Of a stretch of DNA of 64,000 bases, positions 13,501 to 26,795 are shown one piece after another (the first letter of the stretch is position 1; the number at the start of each line of letters is the position of its first letter). The notes below the pieces were generated by a model. That model made no database searches. It was not told the DNA's origin and saw only the letters and a list, made by a program, of their open reading frames with translations. Source of the stretch: Neurospora tetraspora (lineage: Eukaryota; Ascomycota; Sordariomycetes; Sordariales; Sordariaceae); contig NW_026944386.1 in assembly GCF_033439725.1 (NCBI RefSeq), positions 2,418,001-2,482,000 on the forward strand, given 5' to 3'. The position numbers and the translations under genes are program-made.

Positions 13501-15022
13501 ATTTTGTGTGAAATAAACCGAGTGCAATCGTGAGTTGAGGGCTGTCGGTTAATGAATTGCGCCCATGCAGCGGCTGAGGCATTACGTCAGAGGCGTCAGA
13601 GGTAAGTCTTGGCAAAATGGCCGTTGACCAGTGAGCGGAGATCTTCAGAAGCTCGGCCGAAGGTACGTACCTCAAGTAGTGCCGGCATCTTTGATTGGTC
13701 ATTGGTCAACGCGTCGCGGGTGCCCCAGATTCGACCGCAAGCTGGAACGGGCCGGCACGGGGCCGGTACCAAGACGGCTCACGGCGCAACATTTCATCGC
13801 ATTTCATGATCCTACAACGTCAAGCTTCTGTCGGGCGCATCACGCCAAGCCCGCGGACAACCTTAGGGTCGGGTTTTACGGCATTCCTTCATGGAGTATA
13901 ACTCGGTGCAACAACCGTCTCGGAGTCGGCCTTTCTGCCCGAGGACGCTAGATCGCATTTGACTTTCTCTCCCCGGTCTCCAGTACACTACAATGTGATA
14001 ACTGGTTCGCTGGAGGCCAGGGCGGTTGCCTGTATCACAACATCACGAACATACGACTCATGCCATATGGTGTCTGTCTCGTTGTTGACCTCGCAGATTG
14101 GACGGCGGGACCGAGAGGGAAAAATGGACCCATAAAAGCCGTGGATCCTGTTCCGTCGTCTGGACTCGGGAATGGTCGGGAGAGCCCGTGCCCGGAATCC
14201 GGACCGGAACGGACAATTAGGCCTCCCTTGCCGTTTCCCACGTGGGATTCCCATTTCGGCAAAGTATCCCGTGCTCCTGCACCACCGACGACAACCGATA
14301 TGGAAAATCTGAGCCTTGCACGCCTACTCTCTGAGGTTCTTGATCACTTCAACAGTCTGGTCAACCCCCGGGCACAAGCATGTGAAAGTCCCAAGGCAGA
14401 ACCCTATATCGCCTCAAAACAATTCAGTGGCTCTCCCGGGTACCGGGCACATCGTGTAGTATACTTGATATGCATGCCCTTTGATTGTCGTGATTCGTAT
14501 GCTTCAAGTTAGAGTTGGCCTTCGCTTTAAGTTGTAGTGATATCGAAGCTGTAGTTACAAGACGAGATGTCGGTACCCAGTACGTACCTCTTGACCATCT
14601 GCGGCATCGGCTGCTCTCATTGGTCAGGCCCTCACGACCTGCTGGATTCGAGGATTCACGATCCCCGGGACGCCCCACTCTTCCTGCGAGGCTGCCTACG
14701 AGTTCGCGCATTTGGGGAACAGCCTTGCAGTCCAGTAAACATTCCCGGCTTCCAACACACACCACGAACCTTTGTTCAGCTTGCGCATTCACCACGTCGC
14801 GCATTTCCTTTTCTTCAGTCTTTTTCCCCGGTACCTTCTCAGCGCGATAACCAGTATCCAGCCTCCAAACCAACACATCTTAGGGAGTTGTCTACACGAC
14901 TTAAGGACCCCGATTATCGAACTTCCGAACCTTCTTCCACTCGTTCGAATCGAGCCTCGATCTTCTACCATTAAGAGAGCCGACTACTACCCGTCAAACT
15001 ATCTCGACAAACATACGCAAAC
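10526..15022. other. Intergenic region between nik-2-like kinase and ssl1
   Basis: About 4.5 kb holding the divergent upstream regions of the minus-strand kinase and the plus-strand ssl1. A minus-strand frame of 172 codons at 10621-11139 lacks an ATG start. An ATG-initiated 249-codon minus frame at 12953-13702 has no recognisable domain. I see no tRNA, no splice-linked reading frame and no strong repeat. Palindromes of the type GGTACGTACC (about 13663) and related GTACGTACC text (about 14581) occur. Confidence 0.5.
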
Positions 15023-16505
15023 ATGGCTGACTCGGACGGCGAGTACGCCTCCGACGATGAGCTTAAGAGGAACGGAAAGAGGACAGCGGATGGGCGCAGC
15101 AAGCAAACCAAGGCGTCCTGGGAAGATGTAAAGCGCTCCTGGGATACCGTCCTCGAAACAGCAGACAGCGGTCTCTCCATCGCGGAAATCCGGGAAGCTG
15201 AGAAGCGGCGTCGCCTTCTGCGCGACACGACACCTCTCCAACGCGGCATCATCCGCCACTTGATGCTTGTGCTCGACATGAGTTTCGCCATGGCCGACAA
15301 AGATCTGCTACCAAACCGCTATCGGGTCGTCCTCAACAACGCCATCGGCTTTGTACGCGAATACTTCGAACAGAATCCGATCAGTCAGCTGGGCATCGTG
15401 GGGATGCGCGATGGAATTGCCGTGCGCATTAGCGACCTGAGCGGGAACCCGGCCGAGCACATTGAGAAGCTGATGCAATGGAGCGAGCAACAAGACCCCC
15501 AGGGAAACCCAAGTTTACAAAATGCACTTCAAATGTGCCGAGGTGCTTTATAGTCAGTGTCACGGTCCCAAACAGTCCACGACGAAGGTCATTCGCTAAC
15601 CACTTCTTGTCTTTCCCCCGTACAGTCAAACCCCATCACACGCCACCCGCGAAGTACTGATAATCTACGGTGCCCTCGCCTCAATCGACCCCGGCGACAT
15701 ACACGACACCATCAAAGACCTCGTAGCCGACCGGATCCGCGTCTCCGTCGTCGGCCTCGCCGGCCAAGTCGCCATCTGCGCCGAGCTCTGCAAGCGGACG
15801 AACAACCACGACGGTAACTACAGCGTCGCCATAGACGAGGTGCACCTGAAGGAGCTCTTCTTCGCCGCCACCACTCCGCCCGTCACCCGCACGCCCGAGC
15901 AAAATACCGCCAGCCTGCTCATGATGGGCTTCCCCAGCCGCACCCTCGCCCCCAAAGACCATGTCAGCTTCTGCGCCTGCCACGCGAAGCCCACGCGGGA
16001 AGGCTACACCTGTCCGCGCTGCGGAATCAAAGTGTGCCGGCTGCCGATCGACTGTCCGATCTGCAAGCTGACGCTCATCCAGAGCACGCACCTGGCGAGG
16101 TCGTATCACCATCTGTTCCCGCTTAAGGTGTTTGTGGAGGTCCCGTGGTCACAAGCGAGCCGGTCGACAGCGTGCTACTCGTGCCTGACACCGTTCCCTG
16201 CTGGGCCGAGGGACACGGTGGCGGCAGCGCCAGCGGTTTTGGGAGGGAGAGCAGGAGCTAAAGGTGGTGGGAAACAACAGGACGGCGACCAGAAAAATCC
16301 AAAACCGGAACTCAAGGGCGTCAGCGAAAGCGGGCGGTATGCGTGCCAGGTTTGCGGGAACCACTTTTGCATAGACTGTGATGTTTTCGCCCATGAGACG
16401 ATCCATAATTGTCCTGGGTGTCAGAGCGATACGAGGGAGCCGGAGAAGGACACAGCAGTAGCAGTACCAGACGGCGGTGTCACGCCTATGGTGGTGGATT
16501 CATAG
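15023..16505 (+). CDS. ssl1: TFIIH core subunit Ssl1/p44
   Basis: Subunit of the general transcription and nucleotide excision repair factor TFIIH. Ssl1/p44 binds and stimulates the XPD/Rad3 helicase in the nucleus. CDS is join(15023..15552,15626..16505), 469 aa. The 73-nt intron has a GTCAGT donor, a GCTAACC branch and a TACAG acceptor, and joining gives CRGALYQTPSHATREVLI, typical of the family. A von Willebrand A fold starts near residue 80 (LVLDMSFAMADKD, the MIDAS-like strand) and runs to about 260. The C-terminus carries Cys-rich zinc-binding modules: CACHAKP...CPRCG and CPIC near 292-325, CYSC near 358, and a C4C4 RING-like CQVCGNHFCIDCDVF...CPGC near 417-445. A Gly/Lys-rich linker of about 45 residues separates the last two clusters. 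The start ATG is preceded by AAAC and is followed by an acidic N-terminus usual for the family. It converges with the HPPD gene downstream. Confidence 0.95.
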
Positions 16506-17708
16506 AGTGAGGAGGATAAAATATGGCGGCAGACGGAGGACAGCAACTAGCCACTTTGCTTGAACGTCTCAGATTCTATGGGCGGACCTGAATCGAACGC
16601 TCTGGCTCAGAGCGATGGTATTAGGAACCGCGACTGAAAACAGTATGATGAGCCGGAAAAGAGCAGTATCAGGCGGTATGGCGAACCTATCCGTCACATG
16701 AAGGGGTTGGTGCTGCAAAGCACAGGGAAATGTACACGGTATCACGATCAAGATACCCAGACGAATTGGCTGAAAAGAAAGTCAAAAAGTGGAACTCCAA
16801 AAAACCAATGCTGTAGGGTACACCAGCCAAAATGACTAGAGACGGCGGGCTTTAGCTTCTTCATGCTCTTTACCAACAAGGCAGTGCAAAGGGACACTAG
16901 CAAAAGGGCCTAAAGAAATGGCAGGGCACAACGGATGTGAAGTGGTCCTATAAATTCAAGAAGACGCTCCATGGGGTGTGGCGCATTTGTGGATGAGATG
17001 GGAGACGGAAATGGTGGTGGAAGAATGATCAAGACGAATATTTGCGTAGAGTCCCCTCGTGTCGAGGGGAAAGAGAGGGACGGGCACGCAATGAATTATA
17101 TAGTGGAATAATAAGACAATTGATAATATACCATTATAAGTTGATCTCAAGATCATTCAGCGTTATCATTTGGCGTATCAGGAAAGCCGATATTCATCTG
17201 TCTACACAGTTCCGGTGATGTTCGGACAGATGAAGAGTCTGCCCTTGAACAGATCGAACAAATTATGCGCAAGGAGGTAAGACTGCGTGGTGAAGAGAGA
17301 AGTGAAGAGAGAGATGAAGAGCAGAATGCGAAAGGAACTTATTGGGTGACCATGACTGGCGATTTATAAACAGGTCAACAGAATTCTTCAACCCCTCGAT
17401 TCCATTCGAAGCTGATACACCACCGTGATTGCGCTCATTTTATCTTCATATTATCAGATTATAGAGTGATCAAGTAAGCGTGTGTCCAGAATCATCATAT
17501 GATTTGCATAACTATGCCAATAGCTACTTCAATGCTCCGCTTCTTGGTTTGATGTCATATCCAAACCACAAACAAGTACGCCTACAAAATGCCATGCTAG
17601 AAACCCTTTCCAGCTTCCCTGCTGGCCAACCCCCAAGCTTTTGTGCCGATAAATATCATACAAATAAAAGAAGAATTCAGTCTCATCACTCATGACGCTG
17701 CCGACGTT
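16506..17708. other. Convergent 3' intergenic region
   Basis: About 1.2 kb between the stop codons of ssl1 (+) and HPPD (-), so it should hold the 3' untranslated regions of both. It is moderately AT-rich towards 17400-17660. A sequence near 16575 has a T-loop-like string but does not fold as a tRNA. Nothing else stands out. Confidence 0.6.
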
Positions 17709-20369
<2,661 letters not shown>

Positions 20370-21173
20370 ATGGCTTACGTCTCATTAAGCACACGAGACC
20401 TCAACGTCCTCGAGAAGATCCAGGACCCAGAGTACGACCCCGCCCGGATAGTGCAAGTCGACACGAGCCTGCCAAAAGACCCCAACTTCAAAGATCAGGC
20501 CGTATATGAGAAGGTCGCCCAACTAGAGCGCGAGATCATCCTCTCCATCCAACAACTCGAGCTTGCAAATGCCAAGCCGGCGGCACACGGAGTGACCGAT
20601 GTGGAGGGGACCATTCAAGGCTATCGCAACTGCGTCACCCAGCTTGGGAGCCTTATCCAAGAATACCCAGAGTACGCGAGTGCCCGCAACAACAGGGCGC
20701 AAGCGATTAGGCGGCTAGTTGGCGATTCGATGTTGATCTCGGGCTCCCAGCAGCTTCCACAAGCACTGATTTGGGAGATCGACGACACCGAGCGACTGCA
20801 GATGGCCGAGACTGCTCTATCAGACCTTGATCGCGCCATCTCCCTCCTGACCCCTACCACGCCCCAGACCAGAGTGTCCCAGAACGTGGCTAGGACGCTT
20901 TCCAATGCACACACCCAAAGAGCCGCCATCTACCACATGACGTCCAAGTTGATGGAGTCCAGCACCCTTGCTGTACCACAGGGTCGACGAGAAGGAAGCT
21001 GGAGCAAGCTTGATTTCGAGGAGAATGCGTCGAGGGACTTTGCCATGGGTGGTAGATATGGCAACGAGATTGCGAAAGCACTCGCTGTGAGCACGAACCC
21101 AACAGCCAAGCTGTGTGGACAGATGGTTCGGGAGGCGCTGAAGAAGGAGTACGGGCCGGCGTATTCGGCATGA
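20370..21173 (+). CDS. TTC36-family tetratricopeptide repeat protein
   Basis: Intronless, 267 aa from the ATG at 20370 (context ATCGCCATGG, strong). The frame stays open 82 codons further upstream, but that stretch is hydrophobic and atypical, so I treat it as leader. The protein opens with DLNVLEKIQDPEYDP, like the start of animal TTC36. It has TPR helices with the hallmark ASARNNRAQAIRRL near residues 100-115 and DLDRAISLL near 152, then QRAAIYHM, DFAMGGRYGNEIAKA, and ends with NPTAKLCGQMV near 243-253. The spacing and the C-terminal NP-x-A-x-LC-x-M motif are what I recall of TTC36 (HBP21), which is shorter (about 190 aa). The fungal copy has an extra segment between the TPR helices. In mammals TTC36 is reported to protect HPPD from ubiquitin-dependent turnover, and here it is the divergent neighbour of HPPD. 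Family call is confident; the HPPD role is inference. Confidence 0.85.
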   Translation: MAYVSLSTRDLNVLEKIQDPEYDPARIVQVDTSLPKDPNFKDQAVYEKVAQLEREIILSIQQLELANAKPAAHGVTDVEGTIQGYRNCVTQLGSLIQEYPEYASARNNRAQAIRRLVGDSMLISGSQQLPQALIWEIDDTERLQMAETALSDLDRAISLLTPTTPQTRVSQNVARTLSNAHTQRAAIYHMTSKLMESSTLAVPQGRREGSWSKLDFEENASRDFAMGGRYGNEIAKALAVSTNPTAKLCGQMVREALKKEYGPAYSA

Positions 21174-21329
21174 GGATCAAGGGACTGGCCATGCTGTACA
21201 AGTAGAGAGAGTTGTTTCTGTATGATAATAGTAATGAGGAATGTTACAGAATTGAAGGCTCGACCATGGCTGTCATCATCTGTCTGTCTGTGGCAAGTGA
21301 CTGCGTCATGTTGACCTGATCAGGATAGC

Positions 21330-21566
21330 TCACGAGCTCTTGGCAGTCGACGCAAGACCAAGGCGCCTATGATTGTTTTAGCATGGGCTGTAAGTCCCTT
21401 TGACGGAAAGTGAAGCATACCGGCGAGCAATCTGAAAGATCTCCTGGGTGGTGCGGCCCTTCTCCTTCTCCTCACGGTTGATTCTCAGAGCCGCAGCGGA
21501 AACGCCGATGAAGACGGCAAAGATGGGGTCCGCAACCCGGGAGATGATGTATACTGGGGCAGCCAT
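21330..21566 (-). CDS. nce101: Nce101-like small membrane protein
   Basis: Sixty-residue protein, CDS complement(join(21330..21366,21421..21566)). The 54-nt intron has a GTATGC donor, a GCTAAAAC branch and an ATAG acceptor; splicing gives IARRRLGLASTAKSS then stop. The sequence has one hydrophobic segment (about residues 13-28, DPIFAVFIGVSAAALR) followed by a charged tail. The N-terminal pattern SRVADPIFAVFIG matches the GKFSDPLLAIMVG pattern of yeast Nce101, a small protein implicated in non-classical protein export whose biochemical role remains unclear. Length is close to the yeast protein (53 aa). The second exon is short, so its exact boundaries are less certain than the first. The gene is convergent with the TTC36-like gene (156 bp between stops) and divergent from the eL27 gene. 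Confidence 0.85.
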
Positions 21567-22118
21567 TGTGTGTCGAGTACAGGAAATGGTTGGGTATGTT
21601 TGAGTGGTAGTAGTAGATCGAGTGTAGCGGGTTGATTTTGCTCAAAAAATGAAGTTGTCGTGAACTTGGTGGATGATTGGTGAAAACCGGTAATCACTTG
21701 AAGAGAGTGCAACTTTGGGCATTGGACTTCTCTTCACATTCACTTGCGCATTTCAAAGTTCCCTTGGCTTCCCCAGCGGCAGGCCCCGTTCATGCCCCGC
21801 AGTTCACACTTGCAAGTCTTGGCAAGGACAGCTCCCAAGTCTCAGGTTCTATGGAAGACGCACAGGCCAAGGCTTAGTCATCAAGGTGCGCTGCTGTGCC
21901 CGCTCGAATTTTGAAAGCCCACAAACTGGAAATTATTTCGGGAAAGACTTCAACACGGTCGTCAGCTACTTGTCTCTGAGCCTTACAACCGACTTCAGGC
22001 AAGGCCCCGCTGGATCACTGAGTACGTCCATACTGTCCCTCTGCTTTTTTTTCGACGCGACCGCGAATTTCCCTCGTTCACCCCCGTCTAACCTCAATCC
22101 ACCACAGAATCAGTCAAG
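21567..22118. other. Divergent promoter region of nce101-like and eL27 genes
   Basis: This 552-bp stretch separates the start codons of two divergent genes, so it must contain both promoters. A pyrimidine-rich run (CCCTCTGCTTTTTTTTC, about 22037-22053) lies some 65-80 nt before the eL27 ATG, as is common near transcription starts of fungal ribosomal protein genes. No TATA box is evident. Confidence 0.55.
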
Positions 22119-22945
22119 ATGAAGTTCTTGAAGACGTCGCGAGTCTGCCTCGTTACCCGGGGTCGTTATGCCGGCAAGAAGGTATGCTGCCACACCTGCC
22201 ACACCTCTGCTTTGCCCGTCCGACCGGAAATCCTCGTTGTCTTGCCCCGCGTCGCCCGAGTTCCGCCATCATTTTCGAATTTTCACCAAATCGATCGGAG
22301 GAGAAACGAATTGCTGCAAATTTGCATTGGACCAATGGCGTTTGGGAAGAGGAGGAACAAACGACCGACGACTGATTCCGACTACTGCGCGACAACGACG
22401 CGATGGGGGAAAAGACAAGCCGAGGATTGATGGAATAGGGGAACTGTTTCGCAACGAGGCGCTGCAAAAAGCCGGAAACAACAAGATCGCTGACTGACTG
22501 TCCTTGGTTCAGGTCGTCATCATCCAGCCCGTTGACAACGGCTCCAAGACCCACCCCTACGGCCACGCCATCGTTGCCGGTATCGAGAGATACCCCAGCA
22601 AGATCACTCGCCGCATGAGCAAGACCCGCCAGGAGAAGCGCTCCAAGGTCAAGCCCTTCATCAAGGTCATCAACTACAACCACTTGATGCCCACCCGCTA
22701 CACCCTCGAGCTTGAGGGTCTCAAGGGCTCCGTCTCCTCCGAGACTTTCAAGGAGGTTTCCCAGCGCGAGGATGCCAAGAAGACCGTCAAGAAGGTTCTC
22801 GAGGAGCGTTACACCTCCGGCAAGAACAGGTGGTTCTTCACCCCTCTCCGTACGTTTCCCCGTTCCCCCCATCTTCTCCCTCTTGTCTCGAAACCACCAG
22901 GGACAAGGAACGCGCAACACTAACACGGTATCTCCAGGTTTCTAA
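22119..22945 (+). CDS. rpl27: 60S ribosomal protein eL27
   Basis: Cytosolic large-subunit ribosomal protein. CDS is join(22119..22181,22513..22849,22938..22945), 135 aa, the usual eL27 length. Exon 1 encodes [21 protein letters not shown], the KOW-type N-terminus. Exon 2 begins [10 protein letters not shown] and includes [16 protein letters not shown] and [17 protein letters not shown]. The last exon is only 8 nt and completes the conserved C-terminus, WFFTPLRF, by giving the final Arg-Phe and stop. Intron 1 is long (331 nt, GTATGC...TTCAG) and lies just after the start, a frequent arrangement in ribosomal protein genes; intron 2 is 88 nt (GTACGT...CCAG). An AATAAA at 23016-23021 is a plausible polyadenylation signal. 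Codon use is strongly biased (AAG, CGC, GTC, ATC), as expected for high expression. Confidence 0.97.
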
Positions 22946-25314
22946 ATTAGTCTTCCACTCTCGGTCTGGGCAGGGCGCATGGTTTTAGGGGGCTGTATAC
23001 AGCATTCATCCAGGGAATAAAACTCAAGGCTTCCTGACTAGTCTGAAATTAACGGCAAATTGAAACAAGAGAGATGACGACCATATCAACCATCCCAATT
23101 TCAATCCATCCACGTGCGGGCAGTCTTCAAGTTTCAGGCATCTCATCGAAGGATATGGGCCTGCGGATTCCTACTTTTTGATAAGGAGAAGGGGGATTGC
23201 CCCTCGCGGGGAGCACTTCGAAAACAGAACAGCGATCGATACCCATAGACCGGCGACGGACAGCGTTCCTGGTCGCGAGCCCCATGAAAGGGACTAGATA
23301 CATCAACTTGATGATCTTTGAAGCAAAAGAACAAGCGGGATCTGGGACAACAATGGCCAATGACTAGTGCCAGTGTATGACCGTGATGTGACATGAGAGC
23401 ATATGCATCAATATCAGAGACGCGTTTACACTCCAACCCTGGTTTGATTGTTAGCGCGGGACTTCACTACGCACTCTTTATAACTCAACCACCATTGCAC
23501 CAAATTTCATGCAAAAAGTTGGTATCAACCAGATGCGTTCCGGCCGCTTTATACACTCTGTCCAATTTTCCGTTTCGAATGTGGTTGTCCCGTTCTTTTT
23601 CTGTGTACTTTTGCAGACCCCTGTCTCAAGAACCGCGCTAACAAACAAACCAGTATTGGACTGTACCTACTCGCCCAAGTGCTTTTGCTGAAAATGTCCC
23701 CTTCCCTTCGACCTTTGGCTGCCTCGTAGTTCTCAACGCTTCCGGTATGTTGAAGCAAGCGGCAAGTGGCAGTCGAAAGGACGCTTCAGCTTATCATCCA
23801 GCAGAGAGAATCTCGATACCCGGACCTCAGTGCAGCATAATCGCATCCAGACCTTCAGACCTTCAGAGGTCCAGATATACATGCCTAGGCAGGTACAGGT
23901 GGACCATCCAAGCCATTGCCAAGCATCTTCCTGCTCTCCACGTCGCTCACATCCAAAGAGATGTTTGCTCACCTTTATCACGATGCTGAAAACCAACATA
24001 TCTACTTTACTCTCCCTCCACCTTCACTACAATTAACTTACTGTCTCTAACTTATTCTCGAACACCCTCCTTGTGCCTAGATGAGGAGGTAAGTAATGTC
24101 GCAATAACCCAAGAAAAACAGACACACATCCACTTAACCCACCTCCACCTGCCTACCTCAACTAACATCCTTGACTCTATGGCCCTGCCAACTTACAATC
24201 CCCCTGCGAGTCTTTCACCGGCTAAAACTAACCACCTTGCCCGTTCATTCCCCAACTTGTGTGTGCGACATCTCCTGAAGCAAGCAAGGTTGGGCGAGCA
24301 TTACCCGTGGAGATGAGGGTGTCTTGTGCACCAACCTATCCTCACTCGTCCAGGCTATGTTTACAGGTGGTTGCTACAAGACATGTTTCCAGGAGGCGGA
24401 AACATCTTGCCTGATTGTAGGAGGCACCTACCAAATAAACATAGCATGTTTGCAAGACGTAGCATAGCTAAATAGAAGAGTAGGCGATTCAAATTCCGAA
24501 ACAGTCCTTCAAAAGAAGAGTTGATTGACTACCTCTGTCTCAGCTGAGCAATGACATTTCGGTGTACTTGCCAGCCAGGTAACTCGACTTCGCAAAGTAT
24601 GTGTTATGGAAATGATGATTTGAGGTTGCTTGCGAGGGACATGGTCGTAGGGGGAAACCGAGCCAAAATGACTAAAATAAGTGTCCATATCTTGATCTCC
24701 GAAAACACAGGCGGGCACTCACACGCACACACAGCCGTGACCAGCAGGCACTGCGCTGACAACTCGAGTCCCATGAGCACTCACTCGCACACGCTTCGCA
24801 CCCACAAGTTTTGATTCAAGTTCGTTAACCATCTATTCCTGCCAACCATTTCTATCTTGTCCTATCATATCAACCATATGCCCGTTTGGAACTTCCGGTA
24901 TATCTGTAACTGATCGCCGTTTCCCTGTTTTCTCTCTCCGACCTTACTCCCATTGTATCCCTTTCCTCTTCCCCTCTGGCCCCCTCCCCTCTCCCGAAGG
25001 ATGGTATAAAAACGTAGTTAGAGCAAAATAAAAAGCCCAAGTAACCAACTCTTTGTGATGTACCTGGCTGGTGAAAAAGACGTAAAACCTAACTCGACTT
25101 AATCGACGAAGAGAGGGTGAAAAAACGCAACATGGAAGTGTGTGTCGTACTGAATCCTTGAGTGTCGGGAACTTGTTGAAGAGGATTACAAAGCCGGTAT
25201 GTGGTTATAGCAGTAGTAAAGAGACACAAACGACAACATCCCCCTTTTGCAGAATTCGGTTCTCTCGCGTCCACCTCATGCGCCGGTCCCGCACATAAAC
25301 TCCTTGCTAAGAGC
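22946..25314. other. Convergent 3' intergenic region
   Basis: About 2.4 kb between the eL27 stop (+) and the transporter stop (-). Both 3' untranslated regions must lie here. No frame above about 100 codons occurs and none shows a family pattern. A pyrimidine-rich tract (about 24920-25000) ends just before TATAAAAA at about 25005. I see no RNA gene. Confidence 0.6.
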
Positions 25315-26795
25315 TTAGTCGGACATCCCGATCTTAGACTTGGCCTCGTTGAGGTACTCAGTAGGGTCAATTCCAGCAGCATAGTCGGGAGCGAAACCGC
25401 CGAGCAGAGAGAAGACAACGAAGACGGAGAGGAGGATGATCGAGATGCGACGGAGAACGGGGCGGCGGTTGCCAAAGTCGGCCCACTGGCGGCCAGCCTC
25501 GCCAGCGTAGCTCTTGATCGTCTCAGCGCCAAGCTTGTAGTAAACCATGCCGCCGAGAGCAATGCTGTAGCCGAAGAACTGGGTGAGGGTAACTTGGCTG
25601 CCGTAGATGACCATGGAAGCAACGACGAGCAAGACGTCCTTGAGGACACCACAGAGGGTAAGTACGAGCGACGAAGTCTTGCCAATCTGTACAAATATGT
25701 TAGCAAGCTGTATTGGACAGAACCCGCCAAATATTCAACTTACCAAGAACACAACGGAGACGTTGAGGCCGAAAGCGCAGAGACCGTTCAAGAAGAAGTA
25801 GAAGAGGCCAACACGGTCGACGTCAGCCATGGTAAGCCTGGGGACTTCCCAGAAAAGAGCAACGACGCCGTTCATGAGGGCGCAGATGGGAGCGAAGTAG
25901 TAGAGCGAAACCAAAGGATCCATCTTGAACTCGGCGGAGCTCAGGAGACGCTGGACCATGGTAAGACGAAGAGCCTCGAAGGCGACACCGGCGATCTGGA
26001 GGATAACGCCCAACCAGACGAACTCGAGCTCGCCGTACGAAGCGATAATGACACCGACAACGATGACGGAGACGTTGAGGAAAACCCTCATGTTGATCGT
26101 CGACACGCCGAGGGCCCAGCCGGAGAGGAGAACAGCGACAGGAGTAGTGGCCTGAATGCAAGACGTCAAGCGTTAGCTCATATTGATCCACTGAGCAAAT
26201 CGCATCTTTGGTACTGACCTTGAGCATTTGGATAAAAGAAACACTGAGGTAGAGGTAGGTGAGGTTGCCGCAAATCAAGCTCAAGCTGAAGAAGAAACCG
26301 ATCGGAACAATGGCGCGCAGATAGACCTTGCCAGTCATCTTAACTGTCTTCCTGCCGTCGAGCAATGTGGTGTACCGTGCAAGGATCTGGGTCATGATAG
26401 TAGAGAAGACCAAATGGTAAGTGGTCAAAACGACCGGGAAGTCTGCATCGTCGTCTTAGCATCCGTTGTCCTTTCCACAGGTCCCTTTTCGGCCATGTAT
26501 ATCGGGTTATCCTTACCGAATCCTTTGGCGGACAGAATCCATTTGTTGAATAGAATAACGGACGAGCTCATCGCGATCCAGATGCTGCAATCATCGCATC
26601 AGTCAACCGAACACACAGAAACTCATTGCGCCTTCCCGCCCGTGGGCGGAGGAGTGTCGTAGCTCACCTCACATAGAACGCAGGGTGGATGGCACTCTTG
26701 GGAGGCTGGGCCTTCTCGACCTCGGGATTAACGGTGGGAAGGACGCCATCTCTGGGGGAGTCGCCCGACGCCCGGCTCTTCTCTTCGACGCCCAT
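25315..26795 (-). CDS. TPT/nucleotide-sugar transporter, probable UDP-galactofuranose carrier
   Basis: Multi-pass membrane transporter of the triose-phosphate/nucleotide-sugar translocator (drug/metabolite) superfamily. CDS is complement(join(25315..25686,25744..26151,26219..26442,26517..26584,26668..26795)), 399 aa. All four introns (83, 74, 67 and 57 nt) have good consensus (GTGAGC, GTAAGG, GTCAGT, GTAAGT donors). The cytosolic N-terminus of about 40 residues is followed by IWIAMSSSVILFNKWIL and VVLTTYHLVFSTIMTQ, characteristic of the family. About nine or ten hydrophobic segments can be picked out, including the family's late motif KTSSLVLTLCGVLKDVLLV. The C-terminus adds another hydrophobic stretch and an acidic/basic tail. 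It is divergent from UDP-galactopyranose mutase, the nearest plus-strand gene. In Aspergillus the UDP-galactofuranose transporter (GlfB/UgtA) is adjacent to the mutase, so I infer the same substrate and a Golgi location. Other nucleotide sugars remain possible. Confidence 0.9.

Noticed and set aside
12953-13702. 249-codon ATG-initiated minus-strand frame
   Set aside because: No recognisable domain, no biased codon use, overlaps plus-strand frames of 172 and 137 codons. Longer than expected by chance, so transcript data could change the verdict.
16575-16600. tRNA T-loop-like string on the minus strand
   Set aside because: The T stem does not pair and there is no acceptor, D or anticodon stem in the neighbourhood.
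22182-22512. Possible C/D-box snoRNA in intron 1 of rpl27
   Set aside because: TTGATGG near 22425 and CTGA near 22492 lie about 62 nt apart, but the boxes are imperfect and no terminal stem was found. A covariance-model search would decide.
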